The translations under genes were made by a program, and so were the position numbers. From Garcia nutans (taxonomy: Eukaryota > Streptophyta > Magnoliopsida > Malpighiales > Euphorbiaceae), in NCBI GenBank assembly GCA_947685225.1, contig CANTUV010000011.1, positions 62,608,501 through 62,672,500 on the forward strand: DNA of 64,000 nucleotides. The letters are read 5' to 3'. Within the stretch, counting starts at the first letter, position 1. Each line of letters begins with the position of its first letter. Of this stretch, positions 20,877-31,722 are shown one piece after another. The notes under the pieces were generated by a model. It was not told where the DNA came from. It did no database searches and saw only the letters and a program-made list of their open reading frames with translations.

Positions 20877-23576
20877 GATATCAGAATTGTAAGCTTCAGT
20901 GAAGTCCGCATTTCAGGGGAAAATCTGTAGAAGGAAGGAGAGGCTATGTGTTAATGGGAAACAATGTATTAGGGAATAGACTACTTATTCAACACTATTT
21001 TATTTATTTTCGTTAATATTTATTTATATTCACTTATTTTGAAAGTAACATGTGGTGTAGAAAGAGCCCTTAATTTATCTTATTATAACGAAGATGCCAT
21101 TTATTGAATAAGTAGGCAAGGAGTATGCTTCCGCTCATTTCATGGGCTTTTAAAATGCAAGGACTGAACTATTTTGAAAAAAGCCCAAAGCAAAACGATT
21201 TTCCTCATTTTCCCTTGCATGCTAATATTTTTTGAGACTTCAGTACATTATATCTATATTAAAAATATCTACACTCATTATTTTATTTTTTTATAATTTT
21301 TATTTAAGTATTTAAAATCAAAAATAAATATTATGCAATTAATATGATTAAATTTTTTATATAATAACCTTATCTTAATAATTAAATAGAGAAAAAATAA
21401 ACCGCATAGAAAAATAAACAAATAATATATTATAATTATATTCATCATATTCGTAATTTTTAATTTAATAAGTGATAATTTGTATCTATAAAAGTACATA
21501 AAAATATTGACGATAAAACTAATTTAAAAATCTATTTTAACAAAATTATTCATACAACGTATAAAATTATATATATATATATATATATATTTTTTAATTT
21601 TTCATAATATATACAAAATAATTAAAATATTTTTAACAATAGATTGGGTGAATTGAAGAAATCCGTGCTTATAGCCAGAATGGGAAAATTAAAGGAAGAT
21701 GACTGATAGGGGCGTAATGGGAAAAATATATTTGCATGCGGCGTGTCATTTTATAACATGATTTTATTTTGATTTTGATTTTGTATTCTTTTTAACAAAC
21801 ACGAAGTATGAAGAAATATTTGTCCCTAGGTGAACATGGTCTCTGCGAGTTTGAGAAACCCAGTTTACTTTACCATTTCTCTGCAGAGTTGGGGAAGGAG
21901 GTGAAAATTTCCCCATTTTTGTTAATATGAGAGGACATAATTGACTCACTATCAGCTTTATGTTTTTATGTTTCAGTAAAATCAACTGTCTTCTTTGTTG
22001 GATGAAGCTTTCACGCAAAGAAAAAGATTGGAGTTGTAAACAAGTTCCCAAACAGAGAGATTGATGCAGTAGTGCAGACAAACCAGAGTAAGTTATTATT
22101 TGCTAGAAAATTTATGCTCACATTATGGTTAATGATGTGTATATTCATTCTATGATATGGTATATATTATTAAATATAATATTTTTATTTTATTTAATAA
22201 TGTTCTGTAAAATTTTAGTATGTTGTGTAAATAAAATATATATATATATATATTCCAAGTATATATTTAATATTTAAAAAATTATTGAAAATATTTTTTT
22301 TTTAAAATTAAAAATGTGTAAAAATGTTAAAATTCATAATTTTAAATAAATAATATCATTATGAAAAACTATACCATTAAAATTGAAAGTTAAAATAAAA
22401 TAAAAAATTAAATTAACCCTTTTTTTTTATGAAATCATGATAAATATTAAATCATAAAATAAATAAGGAATTAGACAATAGAGAACAATAAAGAAAAATG
22501 ATAGCTTGGCAAGCAAATATAGAGAATAGAATAGCATGGGCCAAAGTCATCAAATCCCCACTATGCCGCATTATATACTCCTAATATGAGCAATATGAAA
22601 GTCTGAAATCAAATTCAGCGCATTGATTTACTGCCAAATAAGATTAGAAAGATTCAGCTCAATGTGAAAAGAGGCAATTGAATTGATATAAATACTGTTG
22701 TTGGTGTTCATAATTAGCTGGTAGCTTTCTCATGGGAATCATTTTTATCAGATATTTGAAAAAAGAAAATTTTAAAATATTCAATCAATTACAAATGGTT
22801 ATTTATTTAAATAAATCCTTATATTTAAAAAAATTAATAATTTATATAAAAAATTATTAGCCATTATGTTAGAAACCGGAAGAGAAAACACTCACACATA
22901 ATAGCAAAATGTGAAGTAGCTCTAAACAATGCATTAACATATTTACATATTAAAGTTTGTCCGCATAGTCTTCCATTCTGGAAAACTATAGTAACCACCA
23001 GCCCAGCTCCGTGCTAGTAAACAATGCTAGCCCAAACTAAGTTCAGACTAACTAGCATAATCTGGACATCGGAAACGGCCCAAACTGGGGCAGGCCTTTG
23101 TCGTTGATCACCGAATAGAATTATTATGGAAGTGCGGTGAGCTACACCCCCAGACGTTTCACCGGCTTCAAAATAAACTTTAAATAATAATATTATTAAC
23201 CCCGTGAAAGAAACAAATCTGAGCAATGCTGCTGGATCCTTCGTTATTAAGAAGACAACACCTGGATCCTTTCACCGGTAAATTTGAAGAACTTGCTCAC
23301 CCATATGAGACCTCTTTATGCTCACAAGTGACAACAAAAGAATCCTGAAATTTTCTCAGAAAATGATAAAGCTGCAGGCCCTGCACGGCAATTCACTCTC
23401 TGATATAACAACTTAATCACAATTCCCAAATTGTTTTCTTTCTTCCCAATATGAACTAATAACTTCAACTCATTCTCTTTTATACCTGATTAATTTTTTT
23501 CTCTTTAAGATAGACGATAGTATCTACAAAACATCTCCTAACATATAATATGCTCATAGCTAACTATTTTGGCCTC
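20877..23576. other. Intergenic
   Basis: AT-rich, with (AT)n at about 21570-21590 and 22222-22236. Short frames at 21764-22081 and 23014-23226 (minus) have no recognisable motif. No gene is called. Confidence 0.5.
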
Positions 23577-25455
23577 ATGGAGGAGTCAGAGAAAGCCAGA
23601 TCTCAAACCAATTGAAACAGAGAGGCCAACCACAGACATAGATAAAGAATAATCATTGTTAAGTCCAGCAGCTCGGTTGTTCCACGAACCCAATTTCAAT
23701 GTATACATCATAGCCATAATGGGTTGCAAGACTACTATTCGCCCACATAGCATCAAAGCCAACTTAGTTCACACTTGCTTAAGCACTCTCGCTTCTCTAG
23801 TTAATTTGCAGGTAATTATTTAATTTATTTACCAGTGATTAGTTAATTAATTAATTTATATATATATATAGCCTGCAAAATTTATTCTTAAAAATATAAT
23901 TTTGATGCAAAAGGAAAAATAAATTACAGGTAGTAGATGAGAAAAATAACAAAGAAATGAATGGGTTAGAACGAAAGCATGTTATTGTTCCAGGAATAGA
24001 TGATGAACAAAATTACTCCACAAGAAAGAGAGTTTTAATGGTGTCAGACGCAAGTTTTGGCGGTTTGTAATGGCAATTTTATGGGTTATTAAACTGTTTT
24101 GGAATACTTTTGTCTACATTTTTATGTTTATTGCAACGACAACGTTTCTTAAAATACATAAACTCCTATTAAAGGCTTGGAGCAAGCCAATTGATTAAGC
24201 ACGGCTTAATAAATAGATAAGAATGCGAGTTTGAATTTCACTGAATATCTTCGTAGAGAAGCAAATAGCCTTAATTAAGGATAAATATTAGCCGGGTTGA
24301 TCGAATACTCGATCATTTAATAGCGATTGAAATTTTTTTTAAAAAAAATCGATCATCATAATCAGTTCGATCAAAATTTTTAATAAAAATTCAATTCAAA
24401 ATTAATTAACTCATTCAATTTAAACTAACATGATCAATCAATTTGGTCAATTTTTTGTCAGACGGATGGCTGCGGTGAAAATCAAAAGAATTAAAAAAAA
24501 AGATACGGAAACTCCAATTAAAGACTCTCCAAGTGCTGAGTTCACTCCTAGACGCTTTGTTTGGCGAACTGTGAGTTTGGATGATTTTAAGTTAGTAAAG
24601 ATTTCAATGAACACTGTGAGTTAATTAATTAATTAATTATATTTAGAGTTAATTAATTAATTAATTATATTTACATTTTAATATTTTTTAAAAAAAATTA
24701 TACTAATTGTTGTTGAATTTGCTTTATCTGTAGACTATAAACATGTCGATTTCTTCGTTAAGGAAGAAGGTGCCAATTTAATTGGAATATTCGATGCGTC
24801 CTTTTTACTGGCATTAGCAGCTATGATGGAGAAAATTAGTGAAGCAAATGGGGAAATTGGATTGGTTATATAATCCTTCCATTCAGTATTGGCATCAGAG
24901 ACGACCCATTAGATCATGTTCGCGAAGCAAAAGCCACAGCTGATTGACAGAAGCATTCTTAAGAACCCATATTCACTTTCTCCATTTATGAATTTATTCT
25001 CAAACTTTTGGCATTAAGGTAATTAACTAAAATATATAAATTAATTAAGTAAAATATATAATTAATCAGTGTTATAATTTGTTTATCAGCCAGCATATGC
25101 TTTGTCACACAGAAGTATGTATCACACAACAATGTGCTTCTCCAATTTAATTGGACCTCAAGAGGAAATTGGATTTTATGGCCATCCACTTGCTAAATTA
25201 GCTCCAAGTTCTTCTAATGAACCACATGCAAGTAATCAATTGATTGATAATGTTTCATTATCTAAATTAATATTATTAATTAATTGCAGGCACTGATGAT
25301 TAACTTCCAAAGCCATGCTAATAAATTGTCGATCGTTTTATCAGTTGATGAAGACTCTGTCCCTGACCTTCACCAACTAATTCATGACATTATTGAATCA
25401 CTCAAACTTATTAGAGATGCTGTGTTGGCTAAAGGCCTAGCCAAGGATATTTAAT
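23577..25455 (+). pseudogene. WSD-type wax-ester synthase/diacylglycerol acyltransferase pseudogene
   Basis: Plus-strand fragments follow the order of a WSD1-like O-acyltransferase, the ER enzyme that makes wax esters for cuticle. They are: N-terminus SPAARLFHEPNFNVY and IIAIMGCKTTIRP (about 23666-23745); an exon end at LVNLQ with a GT donor, then VVDEKNNKEM and HVIVPGIDD (about 23930-24010); middle part DTETPIKDSP, FTPRRFVWRTVSLDDFKLV (about 24504-24600); and C-terminus TTMCFSNLIGPQEEIGFYGHP, ALMINFQSHANKLSIVLSVD and PDLHQLIHDIIESLKLI, ending TAA at 25453-25455. The HHxxxDG active-site segment is missing. A frame change and a stop break the first exon at about 23600-23660, and further stops occur at about 24868 and 24920. 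An intact relative should exist elsewhere; WSD genes form families. Confidence 0.82.
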
Positions 25456-26869
25456 TTCTGAGATATCTATCATATATGGACTTTGATAGTGTAATTCTGA
25501 ATGAAAATGTTTGTCTTTAATTAAACTGCTAATAATTGCTAAAAGTTTTTCTTTTAGATCTAATTTGCATAATAATACTTAAAATTTATTAACATGGTAT
25601 CAAGAAATAATATGATGGTTTTAATAGATTAAAATCCATGTCTAGAATGTCATATGATTATATTTGTAACTTAGTAGTTATAATTTCACCTTTTTTTGCT
25701 TTTCTTAAGGAATTGTTATCTTTATATAAATGAAATGAAATTAAAGATTAATTAAGAGCTTAGTAAATTTTTGTCAATATATCTTAAAAGGAGATGCTAA
25801 CTCCAACTCGGAAGTTAGTATGCCAATTACTTGGGGTTGTGAAGTTGCGACATTTTAATTTCTTTTTGTTCCCTTGTGTTGGAAGGAAAATTTTTACTGA
25901 TTTTGGAAGGAAAAATTTTACTGATTTACCTCTTTCAATATGCAACTCAGAAATTCCGAACGACAGAGCCAATATGTATTCTATATGATTAAAATATTTA
26001 ATTTTTCAAAAATTTTAATATTTCCAATTTTATTTAAATATATTATTTTATTCTAATTTCAAATTTTAAATACAACTGTAAGTATTTGGTCAAACTTTTT
26101 ATATAATTGAAAAAAAAATAAAAATTTACAATGACTTTTGAGTCTAGTGATGAATGGTTGGAAGACGAATGATATACGTACTGAGCTGAATTCATTTTAA
26201 TTTTAATCTAATGGATAAGATTGTAGTAACTACAATTTCAAATTATGATAGAATAATATATTTTAAATAATCAGGATATAATTGTAATATTTTGAAAGGA
26301 TTTAATTTTTTTAAGCCAATAAATTGGATGATTGACATATGACGACATTAAAAATTAAGTTATTAAAATCCAAAAGAAAGTTTTGATGGAGAATAAATTT
26401 ATACCCTCTTATATTGATCAATAAAAAAAGGGCATCTTATTCTCATACATATATATATATATATATAAAGAATTATCTTATTCAAAATCTTCTTTTGAAG
26501 AAATATGAATATGTATATATATCATCGCTTCTTCGCATGACAATCATCCAATTAATTAAAGGTTATTAGGTTATTTTCCCCTTTTGTTTTCAGTTGAACA
26601 ATCAAATCTAATCCAAATTTACACTAACTTGCAATGCAAATTAAGTCGTACATGCTACCTTAAATCCAAAAAAATTATATAATACGTTATTCCAACTAAA
26701 CATTCCATTTGAAATTGCAAACCGCTTAAATAATATTATGTCAATTGCCCCACAATCTAAAATATTTTTTTTTTAATTTTTAAGAAACAATTTAAAATAG
26801 ATTTGAATGCTGTATGTTTTTGAAATCCAAAAATAATGAACCGCCACATATTAAACAAATTAATTATGT
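25456..26869. other. Intergenic
   Basis: AT-rich with an (AT)n run near 26450-26468. An ORF pair on opposite strands at 25784-25988 lacks family features. Nothing is called. Confidence 0.5.
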
Positions 26870-27986
26870 TGGTGTTTTAAAAAAATAAACATAAAGTTGA
26901 AAAATGGTTAAAAATATTTATTATTTTTCAAAAATTTCATCAATTATAAAGTTTTAAATAAACATTAAAAAAAATAAAATTCTCCACAATATTTACAGAA
27001 AATAAACATGATTTAAAATATTAAAAATTAAATTATTAATTATCCTAGAAATTTAATCTAAATAGATTGGATAATTTATTCAAATTTAAAATAACTCTAA
27101 ATTAAAAGGATCGGATGATTTATTTAAATTTAAAATAATTCTAAACTAGAAGATCTTTTGCATCTGCTGATGCAATCTTTCAACACTCCTCATTTGCTTT
27201 AGTTGTTGCAAATTAAAATAGTTTCTTCTCAAATTATATCTATGATGTTTATGCAGTTTGTGCTTGTGGATTATTTTGACTATCTTTGAATTTGCATTTT
27301 ATTTTAACTGTCTCAAAAATCTCAACTATTGAATCTGCAACGTTATTTTGAATACTGATTTTTGCCTTGTACTTTTTTATTTTTATTTTAGAATAAGTTC
27401 TAATTTGAGCAAGTGTGAAATTTTTAGAAAGTAGATTTAATGATTTAGTCTCCATTACAACTTTTCATAGGTCATAAGCTTTAAAATAAAATTACATTTT
27501 TATTTACAAAATTTGATAATTTTTGCCAGCAAAAATTTGTGGGGCATTTAAAGAGAGACTCCTGCTTGTCATGATTAAAATAAGATTAAAAATAGAGATT
27601 AAAAATAGATATAATTTTAAAATAGTTTTTAATTGGGCTATAAGTTATTTTGAGCAAAATTCACAGATCCTATAAGATTAAAAAAGCTCTGAAACCATTA
27701 TTGATGTTTTAAAAAAAATAAGCAGCAAAGTTGAAAAATGGTTAATTGCCTCTTAAAAATTTCATCAATTACAAAGTTTTAAATATACATTAAAAAATAA
27801 AATTTTTCACAATATCTACAGAAGGTAGACATATTTTAAAATATTAAAAATTAAATTATTAAATATTCTAGAAATCTAATCTTTAAAAAATTAAATAATT
27901 TATTCAAATTTAAAATAACTCTAAACTAAAAGGATTGGATAATTTATTTAAATTCAAAATAATTTTAAGCTAAAAGATTTTTTGCA
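26870..27986 (-). mobile_element. TRIM-like miniature LTR retrotransposon
   Basis: Two direct repeats of about 290 bp (26870-27162 and 27702-27986) share TTGAAAAATGGTTAA, AATTTCATCAATTA.AAAGTTTTAAAT, CTAGAAAT(T)TAATCT and GATAATTTATT. Read on the minus strand each begins TGCAAAA and ends ACACCA or ACATCA (TG...CA). Immediately inside the 27702 end, after a 4-base gap, the minus strand reads TGGTTTCAGAGC (27686-27697), one base away from TGGTATCAGAGC, the usual primer site for initiator methionine tRNA. The interior is only about 540 bp and encodes no retrotransposon enzyme. I see no clean target duplication and the outer LTR limits may be a few dozen bases off. Confidence 0.72.
27686..27697 (-). 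promoter_or_regulatory. Primer-binding site (initiator Met tRNA type) of the TRIM-like element
   Basis: The minus-strand 12-mer has a single mismatch to the 3' complement of plant initiator methionine tRNA and lies just inside the 5' LTR. It fixes the element's orientation. Confidence 0.65.
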
Positions 27987-28642
27987 ATCAACTACGGAGG
28001 TCTTACCGTGAGGAATCTATCACTGCTAAAATCATTCTAATTTACTACCTGAATCAGAAAGAAAGCTTCCTCTGTTCTTTGTCTCACTCACAAGCTTCCT
28101 CTTTTCTTTGTCTCACTCCCTTTTCTTCTCTTAATATGCATATTTGCGTGATTTACAATGATTAAATTTATATTTGGAAGAAAAAAAAATCTACATTTTT
28201 TAATTTGACTAATTCTGAGATAGTATCCAACATTTTGACCTTCGGAATTTCTAGCACACAATCATCACTGTCTACTTATTTTTTCCTAACGAACTTTTCA
28301 TTTCAAGGAAATTGGAGAAGATAAAAAAGGGAACTTGAAAAAGGAAATTAAAAGAAAAGAAAAATTAAAAAAAAATTTATTGAAACAGAGAAAGAATGTT
28401 GATGTTGGGTAGTGAGTTTGCAATAACAGGCGGGAATGATCATCACCCACCATCACCAACCACCTTCTCCACCACCAGCAACCATAATTTTTCCTTCATT
28501 TTCAAGCAATTACACCTCTCAACCACCACTGCCACCACCTTCTCTTCTTCCTCTTCTTCACTTTCATACTCACAACACCTTTCTTAGGTCCCTGCAACAA
28601 ATTCATGATTCAGTATTTCCAACTTCAACAATTGTTAGATCC
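27987..28642 (+). promoter_or_regulatory. Upstream region and probable 5' leader of the DOMON-b561 gene
   Basis: CT-rich stretches at about 28060-28140 and a TCACCA/ACCACC-rich stretch at about 28440-28560 precede the chosen ATG. An in-frame ATG at 28436 would add 69 residues of low-complexity His/Pro/Ser sequence ahead of the signal peptide, so this segment is more likely untranslated. No specific element can be assigned. Confidence 0.4.
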
Positions 28643-30196
28643 ATGGAAAATTCAAGAATTCAAGCTTTTAGGCCTTTTCTTGTTTTATCATGTTTCTTGC
28701 TTGTTTTCTTGAAACTCGATATTTGCTTAGCCTCAGTAGCAGCAGCAGCAGCAGCAGAAGAAGAAGAAAACTATAAAGCCTCTAATGGTGTCCGCGTGGA
28801 TGATAGATCAGAACTTTGCAATGTTGATATGAATAGTTTTCTTCCACCACCATATAACAATATTACAGACATGGTCTGTGCACCGATTTGGAATACTTTT
28901 CTTTTGAGGGTAATTCTCATCTCTCATTTTCCAGAATTTATTCAGTATGCGATATTCTACTCATGCTTATTAAATGACAAGGACAAACCAGGTTTTGAAA
29001 ACAAAATTTCATGAAAAATGCTTAACATGATACCAACATTTCTTTGTAAAAAAAAAAATCTTTTGCAGTATCACAAGAGAGAAGAAAACTTGGTGACTTT
29101 TATAGTATCAGCAATATACACTACAGGATGGGTAGGAGTAGGGTTTTCAAAAGATGGAATGATGGTTGGATCGAGTGCTATGGTGGGATGGTTTACGAAA
29201 CTAGGCCATGCAAGAATCAAACAATACTATTTACAAGGTTCTCGCCCATCACAAGTCATAGCAGATGCTGGTGAACTGGAACTTACTAAAGTTCCTCCAG
29301 CTGTTGTGCTTCATGGACCCATGATTTACCTTGCTTTTCAAGCCAAGTTTCAAAAACCTCTTACTCGACAACGAATCATTTTGGCTTTTGGGACCAAATA
29401 TCCTAATCACCACCGTCTATCCATTCATGATGACAAGACATCTCTTCTCTTTGATTTCTCTGCAGGTTTGTTAATTATTTTATATCATTTCTTGATCCTT
29501 CTTTTCCAAATACATCTAGAACAGGTCTTATTGTTGATTTTGCACAGGTTCTGCTTCTGCTGAATTTATAAGTCCTGGACAGATGAAGAAGAATCATGGA
29601 ATATTGGGTATTTTTGCATGGGGCCTGCTCCTTCCTGTTGGAGCAATTGTTGCAAGATATATGAAGCATAAAGATCCATTTTGGTATTATCTACATGCAG
29701 GTATTCAATTTGTGGGATTTCTATTTGGGCTAGCTACTGTGGTTCTTGGACAGCAACTCTATGCCAAAATAAATGCTAGCATACCAGCACATAGATCCAT
29801 TGGGATCTTCGTTCTTACAATAACTATTCTTCAGGTAATGTTCTGTTCCTGATTCTACCCTCTTCTTTCAAGCTTCTAGGATTGGTATTTCTAATTAAAC
29901 TTCAACTTCAACTATAGATTTTGGCATTTTTTCTACGACCCAAGAAAGATGCAAAGATTCGCAAGTACTGGAACTGGTATCATGGCTGGTTTGGAAGAAT
30001 TGCCCTCTTCTTTGGATCTCTAAATATTGTGTTGGGAATCCATGCAGGATCTGCAGGGGTTTCATGGAAGATATGTTACGGGTTTCTAGTTAGTACAACT
30101 TTAGTTTTGGTTATTATCTTGGAAACATTGTCATGGATGTGGAGATCAGAAACTAGTAGTCCATCTGCTTCCTTCCAAATGAATCCAATTTCATAA
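28643..30196 (+). CDS. DOMON domain and cytochrome b561 membrane protein
   Basis: Exons 28643-28909, 29069-29465, 29548-29834 and 29918-30196 join in frame at GT-AG introns to give 409 residues. Residues 1-31 form a signal peptide. An Ala/Glu-rich stretch follows, then a DOMON domain (about 60-205, with TGWVGVGFSKDGMMVGS and IYLAFQAKF). A cytochrome b561 core with five to six membrane helices runs from 235 onward. Four His residues, 238 (KKNHG), 271 (YLHAG), 303 (AHRSIG) and 339 (WYHGWFG), sit where b561 proteins bind two haems. Such proteins pass electrons across membranes, usually from ascorbate, to acceptors such as ferric iron or apoplastic compounds; the acceptor of this one is unknown. 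At3g61750 is the closest Arabidopsis protein I recall, close to the DUF212 gene there as here. The start at 28643 was chosen because it places the signal peptide at the N-terminus. Confidence 0.93.
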
Positions 30197-31722
30197 TCAA
30201 TTTTCAGGTAATGTTGTAAGAGAGTTAATATTCCATGGTTATATGTATTTCATATTTGTTGTGTCCTCTGCTTGTCATATTACTCGATTCTGACGACTAG
30301 TTTTCCTGAAACAGGGTAACTAAGATTTTGCAGAATTTCGGACTTGAAAGAAATGGTAAGGAGTGTTGTCAACCGCACAACATTTTATACTTTTTCTAAG
30401 AAGGCCAAAAAGCCATGTCAAAACCACATTCTGATTCAATTTTGGTCATAGTCTGAACCTGAGTATGGTAGCTGCTTTAGAAGCTGTTCGTTATGTGGAA
30501 TATTTCTGTGTGAATGCTTGAAGAGATTATTCAATGGTTGGATATAGTTTGTTTATCAAGCTGAAAAGCCAAGTTTCAGCCTTTTAATCTGGTGCGGGAA
30601 AACCTTCCTATTTTCTCATTTGTATTGCTGTAAGAGCTTGTAGATGAAGGTACAGTCGAAAGAACATAAGCTATTAGAACTGTTTCTCCCTTTTTGAGCA
30701 ACTATTGCTAGCTAGTCGGTACAGTCGAAAGGCATGGATGGGCTCTCGTAGCAGCGCAACAACTATTACTTATTACTGTGAAAATCCAACTGGTAATGTG
30801 ATAGAAAGTCAGTTTCCTCATAATTTAGCTTTACCAACAGCTTCCCCCTCATAATCTAGCCCCCTTTTATGGGGGAGGGGGGTCAACACAGGTCGGATTA
30901 AACAAAATGCCAATGCCCATTTGAAGGAAAGAATTCAATTATTTACAATTCAATCAAATTAATTTCGCAGTCATTTGCTATGAGGAATACAAAAAAAAAA
31001 AAAAGATCTATTTTAGATGTTGGGGCATCCTACCAAATAGATTGCAGTTCGTACCACGCTTATTAGATGGATATCAAAATTTTCTAATTGTACCGTCAGC
31101 CAAAATTGTCACCTCCGGTGACAAACTCAAAGATCGCAAAAGTAAACAACCTATTGTTAAAACCTGCGCATCAAACAAAGCAATGATCAGTCACAAGATG
31201 ACTAATCCAAAAGCAAAATTTACATGTATTGCTTGGGATTATGTATCACAGGCAAATTGTAGAATCTACCAAAATTAATAAATCATCAGAAGGAAAGAGA
31301 AAGATTAGTAAATTTTGCAGCAACAAATGCAATACCTGAAGTAACAAAAATATATGTTCCTCTACTCGAGCAAACATTGCACAAAGGGAAAACACCAGCT
31401 GCTACAAAATTTTTCTCAATATTAATCAAATATTTATTCCTATAATATGGCACTGAAAACACCCAGTTCATCGCATGCACATTTCATCAGGAATTTCAGC
31501 CATTAAAAAAAAGTAATTTGTGCTTTAGCAGGGGAAAAAAGGCACTGGCTTTGATTGTAGGAAACTAACCTGCATTTTCCAGAAGGTAGTCTGACTATGA
31601 AAGTGGGAAAATATTCAAGATATAGCCCCCATGTATTATGATGAAATAAAGCTTTATATCTTCTTCCTGAACTCTCCAGCTACACTTGATTGGTTGATTG
31701 GGAAGAAAAGTAAAACAATGGA
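30197..31722. other. Convergent 3' flanks of the DOMON-b561 gene and REC1
   Basis: The DOMON-b561 3' untranslated region probably extends past 30300. An intron-like segment with CAG|GTAATG at 30207-30208 and an AAACAG acceptor at about 30314 lies just after the stop. The REC1 3' untranslated region approaches from the right. Short frames here have no family features. Confidence 0.45.

Noticed and set aside
21764..22081. 105-residue minus-strand ORF
   Set aside because: No family motif, splice context or conserved neighbours; length is within chance for this region.
23014..23226. 70-residue minus-strand ORF with hydrophobic start
   Set aside because: No recognisable family and no supporting gene structure.
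28436..28642. Upstream in-frame ATG that would extend the DOMON-b561 protein by 69 residues
   Set aside because: The extension is low-complexity and would bury the signal peptide; the ATG at 28643 starts directly before it.
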